64,000 nucleotides of DNA from Lithospermum erythrorhizon. Its lineage: Eukaryota; Streptophyta; Magnoliopsida; Boraginales; Boraginaceae. Shown here piece after piece: positions 13,001 to 23,786 of the stretch (the stretch's first letter is position 1; every line of letters begins with the position of its first letter). The stretch spans positions 186,001 through 250,000 of the forward strand of contig JADFUC010000992.1 in the NCBI GenBank assembly GCA_019722365.1, given 5' to 3'. The notes beneath the pieces are model-generated. The model was given only the letters and a program-made list of their open reading frames with translations, was not told the origin of the DNA and ran no database searches. A program made the position numbers and the translations under genes.

Positions 13001-13970
13001 GTAATGCGCGTAAATTGGAGTACATTATAAAAGATAAATAGAGAAACAATTAGGCCGGCCGATTGAAATTCCATCCATAATCCCCAACTAAAAGGTTTTT
13101 TCTTGGATGTAGACAAAAGGCACTAAACATCACCAATTAAAGAGAAGCGCTTTAATCTTTTTACCGTTAGGGTTTAAGGTGCAAACATTAGTGCGCTGAG
13201 TTGAGATGTTGGGTTTGTCCCTCACTGTAAGCATAATTCTATAATTTTAGGATCTTTTTTATACTCTTAATCATATAATTCTATTGATGGAACTTTAATA
13301 ATAAATCGATACAATAACATACACTCGTAGTTGAAGGCTTAATGAGATGAACAAAGAATGATTCATACGCATTTCTTGACCTCACAATTGCGTTCTTAAA
13401 TCAATTTTAATGAGGGAGATGAGAGGTTGAAATTTAAACCCGCTAGTGCTTTTAACTTGATATTTTTAATAACTATCAACTTAAATCCTTAATAAATAAT
13501 TAGACTTTACATATTATATGGACCATAATATATTATTAGAATAATATAATAATCTATGATCTCCCCAGCTTGGTCCGTATAATGGTTTGATGATTGAAAA
13601 ACTATAAATTGTGCACTTTCGTGAATCGACAATTCTATCAGCTATAATATGAACTAAACTATACGGATAGAAATGGCGGTCGCACGTCGTTTAAGCGACT
13701 TGATTAAACTCGTGTATCATGAAGATAATTTAATCCAAAATACTTTTATTTGAGAAAACTGTAAGTTCTCAATTTTTCGAGAAAATCTTTTTTTTTTGTC
13801 TCATTATAATCATTCATTGACATAACCATAATATGAGAAACATTGTATCAAGCAGAAACATAAACTTTAATTGAATTCATAAAAATTAGCTTTTATTTGA
13901 GCAAACACGTTCATACGCATTATAAATATTCTTTCTAGTTAACAAAGGCTTTTCTATAATACCCATCAAC
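10039..13970. other. Intergenic, no feature recognised
   Basis: AT-rich upstream flank of the alpha-galactosidase gene, followed by DNA without recognisable coding similarity. An 84-codon minus frame at 11593-11847 is open but matches nothing I know and has no clear exon context. No tRNA or LTR pair was seen. Confidence 0.4.
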
Positions 13971-13974
13971 TTTC

Positions 13975-16900
13975 TACATGGCCGGTGTAAGTCTTAGAGT
14001 GGTAATCACTTGAGATTACTTAGTCCTATCATTAAGTTTGTACAGTATGCTTTCAATAGACACTTTTAACATATGCTTGCTTCTTTGAAAACGGTGAGAT
14101 ACTTTAAATCCATATGTTTCGTACCTTTCAGTACACATCATTTTTTAGAAGAGCAGTGCGAAATTATGACAATAAATTACAGCGGCTTAGGCTATGCGTA
14201 AACGATTCAGTCTTGAGATAAAGTTCGTAACCACGAAGCTTGAATTGTTGCCTCAGCGTACAAAAGAGAATGCCTCCCATGAGTGGAAGTAGCTATAACA
14301 ATTGTTTCAGCACCCATGATATAAGCTTACTCCGACTAATAAAAGCGTGTAGCCAAATGTGGATTTTCGCGAGTCGGCGTCAGCGTGAGTACGAATGCGT
14401 ATAACCCAATCTTTCGAAATTTATCAGGCCTTTTATAAGTAAACATGTAGTCGCGGTACGCCTTAAACCTAAGGACATGCTGCGGCTTTCGATTGGTCGT
14501 TCGGGATTGCTTTGATATCGACCAAGCGCTACCAACAATGAAAGATATCGGCGATACATGTCACGAGAGCATACGTCGGACTCTAACCGCTATCATGGAA
14601 ATATCTTTCATTCGTTCGTTCAAATTATTTTTAGGACATTGAAACTAAGCCCCGAACTTGTCCACTTTTCGGCCCTCTTTTGCCAATATCATGGCAGTAA
14701 TGCGTTTATAGACTAGTCATTTGGAGCATGAAATAGGCTAAAAGTCTTTCATAATGGCGGCTTTTTGCTTGCCTTAGGAATCGAAGGCTATGATTTGTCT
14801 TGTGTGTGCAGGCGTATGACATGTAGCAAAAGAATATGTGAGAGCGACCTCCAATAACGTCCCTTTTGCCACATACTCGAGACCTCTTATAAAACTTAGT
14901 TATGTAGCCATCGGCCCATGCTGGCCTTTCGACAAGCTACGGCATCAACTTTTCTGAATTTCACTAGAAGTCGGGCTTCACGAACTTATGAATATCCTCC
15001 TCGCTTGATTCTTAACTTTTGGACCCAGAATCGCCGCTCTACACTATTGATAAGCACATCGGCTAAGCTAAACAAATTTTTATAAAAATTGCTCTTTGCT
15101 TTGCTTAAATTCATGATTATCGATCAAATGGCCGTCATTTATGTAGAATGGGCAACTATTCTGTGCAGGCATAATGCAGCCGTGCTTGTTGTGAAAACAC
15201 ATGAGTACTAAGCGTCGCCTCAACCCATACGGCTGTACCTGAGCCTGGCACATAGGCTGAAACTACGCCTTCACATGGTCTTTGATACTCACTTAGCGTT
15301 AATTTTGTCGCCCAGTGAGTAACCCATTTTAAACATTTAGAAAAATCACCGTTCAACTCCACTAAGCTACATCTTTTTTCGTGACTCTAGAAATAATGTT
15401 AGAGGTGAAAAGTATTGACCCGCCAGTGCGCGGGTTTCTTGAGTTTGCCATGGAGAATCTCCATTCCATTCTCATCACTGTGACCTCGAACTCTACCGGC
15501 AGCGCCTCATATTGTCATATTTCATCCAAAATGATTTAAATTTGAAAGGCCTTGGCTCTTGAGGCAATTAAGTACTCTGGCTTGACTTCTAATGGGAAAT
15601 GATGAATCACAGCCCTTTGGTATATTGCTGCTTGATCCACTGAATTTGTGTGTGCGACCGTAGCGTGCACGGAGTCCTGTCCAGAACCACAACCACTCGT
15701 TACTTTCTTCCGGTTTCTACTCGGTAAAGCAGAGGCCTTACTTATAAGGATGCTCAGCTCGTTCATTCTATCTGATCATTAAACTCGACAATTTGCTCAT
15801 TATCGAATTACATCACCTCCGGCGTGATTCGAGGAAAAGCCTATTACAATTAAAATCTCCTCGACTACTCATGGTTGCATGCTTGTTTATATCGTACCCA
15901 TGCTTGAAAAGAATTCACTTGAGAGCATTCCACATCGCCTCATTGCTACCATATCTGACAGAGATAGCAAAAATCCCGCCTTGACCTCGAGACACCTGCG
16001 CACCCATTAATCTTGCTGGAATTTACAAATAAGTATGGAATCATAAGTGAGGGATTGTAAAAAATGGGCTATTCTACTATCTTTATCGAGGAACAACATT
16101 ATGAAAATGTCCCGACCACTTACCATTTTATGGAGAGCAATATACACATTAGAATTTCTCAAATTATTCTCTGCGAACAAAACTATATCAAGCGAATACA
16201 AATTTTTTTTAATCTAGTAAACTATTTCATAGAGACCGGTTTAGACCTGGACATTCCATATTTTTATCATTGGGGAGGAGGATAAGTACCACTTATTCTA
16301 CCATTTCTCACAGCTTCATACCCGTCTCACCGAGAGCCTTCTTGGGGAATTACTCCTGCCGCTAATGGCTTAATGTTACTAAATCCTCTTCATAGCCTTT
16401 TTTCGTAGTGTTCAAATGCTCCTCGGCTCTTCATTCTCCTTTTCGGACTCCTCCAAGACAACAAAGTATTATTGACAATAACTACAACAAGATGCATAAA
16501 TTTCTTTCGAGAGGGAGTAATATTACTATGATATTATCCTCCTCTCAGAAACACAGCCGACTTGATCTTCCACCCAGTGCTCAGTACTTTGGGAATCCCT
16601 GCTTTCTTGGATTCACTACAAACCCTGCGTTGTGCTCGGTAGCACGAGGCACCAAATACACATAGAATTTGACATCGCTGACCAAACACCTTGCGATAGC
16701 TATGTCCAGGAGGCACCACTCATGTATTGACATACAAAAGTTCCTCCCCGTTTCTCGTTCACTAATGGCGTCGTTAGAAGATCCTTATCAACTTTAACAT
16801 CCACATCTGACACAGCATAGGAGACAGTGCAAACTTCGAGGCGTTGCGCTATCGTGAGCTCTTGGCGCGCCTAAATAACTTCTATCTTACTAACGTCTCC

Positions 16901-17500
16901 TCGTTCAGAAATTGTTGGAGACTCAAAAAGGAATTCATACCCATATAGTACTTAGCACCAGCATTTCCTTCCGAATTTGAGTCGAGGGGTCGGCCCACAA
17001 AATTGAGATATTAAGGCAATCATGGCCAGTACCCAAGCATAGCATCTCGCTTATAAATCAGGTCACCGAATTGGAAAGATCTGATCCGGGCGTAAGTTTG
17101 AAACATTTCTCAAAACCAAACACAGCTAAATGCTTTGTTGAGCATAGCTTTCCGCGCCAATAGCTAGGGCTAATACCACATCCAGCATACCCATATCGCG
17201 AGGATCTCCATCGATTGATGCATTTGGAATAACGTCAATGGAGTGATACTTTTACAACTTCCTTCCGTTGATCTTTCCGGAGGTATATAGTTAGGCTTCA
17301 TTCGCAAAATTGGCTTCTCCCGCTACTCACATACGTTTGTTCAAATTAGTAACAATATCCTTGTTCTCTGTAGTTTCCTAGTTTACGTACTTTTACATGC
17401 GATTGATGATGACGGAATTAAGCTCAGGATCAGAAGAGGATTAGCCAACTTTTGGTAGTCAGCGTATGTATTTAGTGTGATATTTTTTTGAATCGGGGTT
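13975..17500 (-). mobile_element. Ty1/copia retrotransposon (Tnt1-like), heavily decayed
   Basis: On the minus strand the last third of a copia polyprotein is readable through many frame changes. At about 14,520-14,660 are pieces like QCPKNNLNERMKD and PISFIVG from the end of reverse transcriptase. Then comes RDYMFTYKRPDKF with an IG (about 14,420-14,470). After that is DSRKSTFGYTLLL (about 14,350-14,390), with pieces of the SW..KQTVIATSTMEAEF RNase H region, and KNDVY..GTKHMDLKY (about 14,100-14,150). The order RT then RNase H is that of Ty1/copia elements. The region 15,000-17,500 should hold integrase, protease and gag, but I could not match it with confidence. No LTR pair was found. It is richer in CG dinucleotides than its flanks, the opposite of what methylation decay predicts. 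Confidence 0.7.
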
Positions 17501-17627
17501 GAGAGTGTTTTCCCCAATTTTCTGGCTCATTTTTCAATCTTGCATTGTCATAAAAAAAAATTAAAATATAAAGTACTTATGTCGTTGTGAAGCCAAATTC
17601 CCAAAGCAAACAGGGGACTTCGGGGAA

Positions 17628-17660
17628 GTTCGGGACTTGGAGGTCGACCCAAGTCCCGAC
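17628..17660. repeat. GC-rich perfect hairpin beside the Myb fragment
   Basis: TCGGGACTTGG (17630-17640) and CCAAGTCCCGA (17649-17659) are exact inverted arms around the self-complementary core GGTCGACC (17642-17649). Related GGGACTT and GGTCGGGACC words recur on both sides (17612-17706). The block lies where the Myb coding similarity ends, so it may mark a rearrangement or transposon boundary. Confidence 0.6.
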
Positions 17661-17701
17661 CTCAGGAAGAAAAAAGGCAGTGCTTTTCGGGGGTAGGTCG
17701 G

Positions 17702-17881
17702 GACCTCGATCAAATCTGGACAGTATCGCTTGGCGAGTATTTCGACTTGTTCAGAGAAAGACATGCTAACATGATTTCCAATGTGCTGAACCATTTGATT
17801 CCACCTCTTTCGACAGAGATCACCTGACCGATAATCAAGAATATTGTCCCAATCCACATCTTCCATGCAGGAGGCATCCAC
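17702..17881 (-). pseudogene. Fragment of a Myb-like (DMTF1/REB1-type) DNA-binding protein gene
   Basis: The minus strand reads VDWDNILDYRSGDLCRKRWN followed by QMVQHIGNHVSMSFSEQVEI and LAKRYCPDLIEV. This is the signature of plant cyclin-D-binding/RNA polymerase I termination-factor-like Myb proteins, nuclear DNA-binding factors. W..L..R....CR.RWNQMV is the second and third helix region of a Myb repeat. The coding similarity stops abruptly at about 17,702, where a GC-rich inverted-repeat block begins, and nothing matching lies upstream of 17,881. About 60 codons of an otherwise long gene are present, undamaged, directly beside decayed transposon sequence. It looks like a captured or duplicated fragment. 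Expression is possible but not shown. Confidence 0.7.
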
Positions 17882-17899
17882 GGAAAAAGCTCATTAATT

Positions 17900-18470
17900 A
17901 GGCGATAGTCATCACTTTTTATCGGCCCATAGTCACTATATTATATTATCTCAAAATAGTCCGGTTTTGTTTTTAATGATTACTCTTATTAATTGGAATG
18001 AGGTAAATTTGATTTGGCCAAAACTTTTTTATCATTGTCGGCCGAAGGAAGTTATGCATTAATAGAATAAGGCGAAGTACAGCCGATGGGTGTCGAGTGG
18101 CAACGTCTCTCTGTGGCATCGAACTGGCAGTGAATAACAGCGTTTTAAGCCAAGCCAATGCAGTAAGTGTTATTCGGGGATGTCAATTACTTTTCTTTCA
18201 TGTCATTTACATCATATACCCGCGTATTTTTTCGTTTCTAGCCGTTTATTTCGTATATATAGTATTAAATTTTATGAGTACTTACTGACCGATTGACAAG
18301 AAAATTATTAAATTTGAGAAAATATCTTGCATAGTATTTTTGAAAAACATGATATTTTAATACAATAAATATTATTATAATTTTTAAAAATAACCTTGTG
18401 ATATTATTAAATGATAGGCTTGAATGCATACGTAATAAGCTTGACATACATAAATTATTGAAAGCGTCTG
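17900..18470 (+). repeat. AT-rich dispersed repeat, copy B
   Basis: Same-orientation homologue of 1-540. The best-conserved parts are ACTATATTATATTATCTCAA with AATAGTCC (about 17,935), TTTGATTTGGCC (about 18,009), TTGACAAGAAAATTA with AAATTTGA (about 18,290) and TACAATAAATATTATTATAA (about 18,360). Copy B has extra short replacements rich in CG. It begins about 20 bases to the right of the Myb fragment; copy A is followed by the ARF fragment. Confidence 0.6.
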
Positions 18471-20680
18471 ATAAACGCACGATAAAAAAACGGTTTTTTT
18501 GGTGTAAAATAAGTAGGCATAAGATCATTTGTTAGAGTAATTTTGTTCAAACTTTAGATGTGAAGCGTTAATGAGGCAAAATATCGGCGTTAGCTCTCTG
18601 GGAGAATTAGGTGATCTGGCGCGGCTTAGTCTGTTATCTTGTTATGACTTAGCTTGATCGCGATCCTTGTGCCCCCCACCGTGGTTATGGCATGGCCAAA
18701 TCTTATAGTGTGGCCGGGAAGTGTGTACAAGGCCAGGAATGAATTCAGCATCGTATGTAACCCGGTGATTACTAGCAATTCGGCTTTATGTAAATCGAGT
18801 TGCGGCCTGATCTCAAATTAAGGAACCTTCGTGTTTGTGCTATCTTTGACTCATATAAATTGTCATATTAAACAAAAGTATGGGAAGGCTCGCATTTTTT
18901 TAATTAGTACGTCATAAAAGTAAAATATCTGGCCGGCGTTATATGATCGGTGAGTCGTAAATGAATAAATGCTTTTTTGAGATGGGTGATCTATGTTATG
19001 CGCTGTTACTTTATTGTTTTCATAGGTTGAAACATTTAGCAAATGCGGGGAATGCTAATAAATCATACATACATAACATTTTTAGTATGATTATTAATGA
19101 GAAAAATAATTTGATGTTTCTTTTCAAACTAATGCTAAAATAAGTGCAGAATGGGCTCATGATCGAACAATTGTTTAGAGCTTGGAAAATCTATTTTGAT
19201 TTAATTAACAAAAAAAACATAAACCCTGGACACTACCTACTTTTCGTTCCACAGTTTCTTATGATAATAATGTAAAAAGCGATTATTATGATAATAATAA
19301 CAGGCGGAAGTGGTTCTCGTAATTTTACGGAAAATAAAATGTCTTACTAAAAATAAAATAAATATCTATTATTAAAAATAAAATAGTAACATCGATCTAT
19401 CTCTTAATTTGGATTCGATCATCAATTTATTAATCATTTCTATATAAAACTCATGATTCATCAATATTAACCAACCGATATCTGACGTGACTCATGTCAC
19501 ATTGGCTGAAATATCTAGTTGGTGTTGACAAAGGATACTTGCGGACTCGAAATATAATGCATGTCATTGAGACATCGGAATAATTTATAAGTGTGAACAT
19601 GTGGGTATTTCTTTTTGATGAAATTATAATTAAGCTTAACAATACTCTTATTATATTTATTGAACTTCAAATCAAAATTTCATACTCTGAATATTATTGT
19701 ATGTCATTTTAATTGATGTCACATCAACTAGCTACTTTCTTATTCAATAACTATTTTCATTTGTATCTTCCATGAAATCTTAATATTATTTATTTTCCCC
19801 AAAATATTATTTTACTACATTTTCTCAGTAATATGTTATTTTTATTTTTAAATGTGGACATAGATTAAATCTAACTCTCTAGACTAATACTCCGTAGTTG
19901 TTTAAAGTCGAGTTTAATTTTGAGATTCTTAATTTGAGATTCTCTATTTCTAAAAAAATTGGCAAGCAAGTTTGTTTTCCCTGTCAAAGTAAACAAACTT
20001 AATTCTTAACTTTTTAACTTGTACACAAACAAGATTTCATGTTTTATTCTTGACAACTCTCAAAATAATTATTATCAAATACAAAGTGATCTGCGAAAGT
20101 CATAAATATGAACGCATAATCAAAGTTTTACTTTGAAATTACTTTGAATTATTATAAATAAAAAAATAAAATGACTTTATTCCTGAAATATGGTTGACTC
20201 CACATTGAATTAGACATTTTATTAGAAAGCCTATTTTTTCACACTATGGTATTTTAGTGAATGAGATTTTTCATTAGAGTCTCAAATCTAATTCCAACTA
20301 AATTTATTTTAATAATTAAAAAAAATGAAAAAAATATTTGAAGTTTTATAGTTTTCATATAGATATATATATCCTATATTTAGAAAAGTCTTAGAATTAG
20401 ACATCACATAATGTAAATGAAACTAAAGAGTGTTGGTCAAGAGTATCGCGGGCTCGTGGCAATGAAATGCAGCACAACACAAAAATGGTCAACTTTCGTC
20501 ATGTCATTTATCTTCATGTTTCCAATATATTTATAATTGCGTTTTGATTGTGTGAATTGGATTTTGTTGTTAAAATCTTTTGATGCTAACAGAGCTAATG
20601 TGATCATATAAATAAATAAATAGCCTATCCCCTGACTTATTTGTATTTGCTCCGATGACATTGAATTTGTCATTCTAGTT
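18471..20680. other. Intergenic, no feature recognised
   Basis: 18.5-19.3 kb is compositionally mixed, with CG-rich patches like those of the decayed elements nearby. 19.3-20.7 kb is plain AT-rich DNA. No coding similarity, LTR pair or RNA gene was found. Confidence 0.4.
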
Positions 20681-20689
20681 TAAAAAATT

Positions 20690-20888
20690 GAATATGTTTA
20701 CTTGTTATTCTAGCATATAAAATTAATATTTTACATTTTCAATATAACTTTTTTGACTATTTTTTATTATTAAATTATCAATCAACCAATGATGTAGTTT
20801 TAACTAATTGTTATTCTACATTTTTAATGTATTTTTTGACTACTTTTCATTCTTCTTAATTTGTGTGTATTACTCTAAAATGACAAGT
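20690..20888. mobile_element. MITE relic, same family as 21,571 and 55,150
   Basis: Contains the family's internal sequence in order: TTTTACATTTTCAAT, ACTTTTTTGACTATTTTT, ATCAATCAACCAATGATGTA, a second ACATTTTTAATGTA and TTTTTTGACTAC, then the TCTAAAATGACAAGTAAA end. The terminal CTCCCTCCG motifs are gone, so the ends are approximate. Confidence 0.6.
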
Positions 20889-21570
20889 AAATATCGCCGA
20901 TCAAATCTCAAGAACACTATAGTATGGACGTATGGTTTCCCATATAGACCAGACAGCACAGATTATCACATGTTGAGTAAAATATTGATTAATTTAATTT
21001 AAAGAGTTTGTCTTGAATTAATTATTTAGCGGCTTGCTTGCTTATCTAGCTGTTTCAATAATGGAGTTATGAGAATTATTATACATCACATTTTCTTCTC
21101 AATCAGTGATGGTAACTAAGGATTCTCAAAAAAACAATCATCGCCCTAATTTTTTGAAAGTAAAATAAGCTTAAACTATTCATTTTTCATAATTTATTAG
21201 TTCGTCCATCCCCCTATATTTTTCCTATTTATGGTATTAATTCATTCGCTCGTCTATTAAAAAAAAGTTTCGGCTTGTGCATTATTCAACTCAACATATA
21301 GACAAATGAAATAGGAGGGATGAAACTCAATCAAGAGTTTTTAGATAGGTTTTGTCATGTTGTGTCTTGATAGATAGATTTCTTGCTTATCAATATTTCC
21401 CCCTTTTAGTATTCAATTAATATCAACTTTGGTACATAAGAAGAATAAAATATCATAATACTATAGGAAAAATCTCTGTAGAAGTTTCTCATATGCTTAT
21501 TGTGCATCCCACTAATACCATTTGTTACTTGAATCATCCCTCACATGTTGCACATCATTGCAAAGTAATA

Positions 21571-21976
21571 CTCCCTCCGTTTTTTAATTGTCGTTTTAGC
21601 CAAATAATTTTTTTAATCGTTATTTTAGTATAATAAATACTCCCTCAATCCCTATTTATTAGTCCCATTTTACCAATTTAGATTCCCATTTTAGGTCTCT
21701 TTTTACCAAAATTAAAAAAATATAATGGAGGGAAATTGAATGATGTGAGTTGAATTTAAATTTGCCTATAAACTTTGTGCAATATGAAATGGGTATATCA
21801 ATTAGGGATGGAGGGAGTATCATTTTTACATTTTCAATGTACTTTTTGACTACTTTTTCTCTTTAATTTAACAATCAACCAATGATATTGTTTGAATTGA
21901 TTGTCATTTTACATTTTCAATGCACTTTTTGAGTAATTTTTATTTTTCTTAATCTATGTACAAATGGTTAAAACAA
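21571..21976. mobile_element. Stowaway-type MITE interrupted by another MITE
   Basis: The left end is TA followed by CTCCCTCCGTTTTTTAATTG and TCGTTTTAGCCAAA, matching the intact copy at 55,150. The body resumes after the inserted element at 21,820 (CATTTTTACATTTTCAATGT) and runs through AACAATCAACCAATGATATT to GTACAAATGGTTAAAAC near 21,976. There a further CTCGCTCCATCCC terminus begins (21,979), so the right end appears overwritten by a third element. Confidence 0.75.
21640..21817. mobile_element. 178-bp Stowaway-type MITE, nested
   Basis: Terminal inverted repeats CTCCCTCAATCCCTATTTAT (left) and CTCCCTCCATCCCTAATTGA (reverse complement of the right end) extend to about 31 bp, both reaching CCCATTT. 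The element is flanked by TA on each side (21,638-21,639 and 21,818-21,819), the Stowaway/Tc1-mariner target duplication. It has no coding capacity and would need a mariner-like transposase in trans. It is inserted in the MITE spanning 21,571-21,976. Confidence 0.85.
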
Positions 21977-22169
21977 TACTCGCTCCATCCCTAATTGATG
22001 ATCTCATTTGACTTTTCACTGTCACTAAGACATAATTTAAAATGTAAATATCTCTAATTATGTTGGATCATCTTATATAGTTACACACTGTTGAATCATC
22101 TTATAATTAAAATATTTGATCGTACAATTCATATAAAACATGGACATTTAAGACATTTTACGTTTCTTT

Positions 22170-23205
22170 AATAAACTCGATTATTTAATAAACTCTCTAA
22201 GATAATATTTTTTGTCGGCCCTGACTCAGGGATAGGGTGTTAAATTAATAATTCGTCATTTTGTATTTTTTTTGCAATTATCAACTATATTAGAAACTTG
22301 ATAAATTAATACTCGATTATTTAATAAACTCTCAAATATAATATTTTTGGCCGGTCCCAACTCGAGGATAGTGTGCTAAATTAATAATTCGTGCTTTTTT
22401 CTGTTTTTTTTTTGCAATTACCAACTACAGTAGACATTCGATTATTAAATAAACTCTCTAAGATAATATTTTTGGCCATTCCGGACTGGGGCATAGGGTG
22501 TCAAATTAATAATTCTTGCTTCTTTTTCGTACATTTTTCAATTTTTTTTGTTTCAATTATCAACTATAGGGGAAACTAGATAAATTAATACTCAATTATT
22601 CAATAAACTATCTAAGATAAAAGCTGCTAAATTAATAATACGTTAAAATTATAAGTTAAGACATTTTAAGACGTTTGCCATAATTTTCAACACTAATTTT
22701 GGTTGATCGTAAATATTTTGATGATATAATAACGGTTAGTCTCGTATTAGTTAATCCCGATATGGTGTTAAATTAATAGTTCATGTTTTTTGTTCTTTTT
22801 CATTTTTTTTCTTTATTTTCTTCTGCATTTATCAGCTACTGTAGAAACTCAAAAAATTAATACTCGATTCTATAAAATCGTTATATATAAACTCTCTAAG
22901 ATAATACTTTTTTCGGTCCCGACTCGGGGATAGGGTGCTAAATTAATAATGCGTCATTTATTTATTTATTTATTGCAATTATCAACTAGAGTAGAAACTT
23001 GATAAATTAATACTCGACTATTTAATAAATTCTCTAATATAATATTTTTGGTCAGTCCCGATTGGAGGATAGGGTGTTAAATTAATAATTCGTACTTTTT
23101 GAAGGGTTTTTTGCAATTATTAACTACAGTAAACACTCGATTATTTAATAAACTCTTTAAAATAATATTTTTGGCCGGTCCCGACTCGGGGATAGGGTGC
23201 TAAAT
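22170..23205. repeat. Tandem array of ~120-150-bp monomers (about seven)
   Basis: Monomers begin near 22,178, 22,311, 22,436, 22,592, 22,862, 23,012 and 23,135 with ACTCGATTATTTAATAAACT. Each continues with CTCTAAGATAATATTTTT, a GC-richer GGCCGGTCCCGACTCGGGGA and TAGGGTGCTAAATTAATAAT, then a T-rich run and TTGCAATTATCAACTA. The fourth unit is interrupted (22,640-22,860) by unrelated sequence. It ends about 580 bp upstream of the lipoxygenase start. Class unknown; it behaves as a minisatellite. Confidence 0.85.
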
Positions 23206-23352
23206 TTGGAACTTAATGCTTTCAAAATTATTACCATTCGATCTTTAGACATATTTTTATTTATATTCTATAGAAATTAATTTCGCGCTCAAATGAATTA
23301 CATGATTGATTGCCGTCAACTAATATCTTAAAAAGGACCAAATGAAATAGTA

Positions 23353-23429
23353 TTGACTTGCATTCACAAAGTCTAAGTCAACTTTCATATGGTAGTTGAT
23401 AGTACTACGTAGTCACAAAGTGTCTTGAC
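23353..23429. promoter_or_regulatory. W-box-like cluster upstream of the lipoxygenase
   Basis: TTGAC cores lie at 23,353-23,357, 23,377-23,381 (reverse) and 23,425-23,429, roughly 360-430 bp before the chosen ATG. WRKY factors bind TTGAC(C/T), and defence-induced lipoxygenases are often wound- or jasmonate-responsive. A CATATAAAG TATA-like word sits at about 23,681-23,689. Short motifs occur by chance, so this is suggestive only. Confidence 0.3.
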
Positions 23430-23786
23430 TAACTCTCATGCTTTAAATTATGACCGTCTTGTGTCACCAATGTAGCATCTCCCTTCTTCCAAATTATATT
23501 TTTCCATTTGAGACACCAAGAATTTTTTACCTAGTATCATATTGTAAGGAAATACTAAGTATATTTTCATACAATAACAACCTCTCTCTTTTTAGGTTGT
23601 TGGCAACATATGTTTCAACAATGATAAAACAGATATAGTTGCTCAGTGATTATTGCAATTGCAAATAGTACCTCTACGTTTCCATATAAAGTTTGCAGAC
23701 ACAATTCAATGACAGTTACTACCTAAAGTTCAATCTAATTGACTTTTTCGTTTTTCCGTACTTACTCATTTAGTTTGATCCTAACC

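Noticed and set aside
15156..16285. Several 60-85-aa ORFs as possible genes
   Set aside because: They lie within the decayed copia element, are on both strands, and match nothing; better explained as chance frames in CG-enriched noise.
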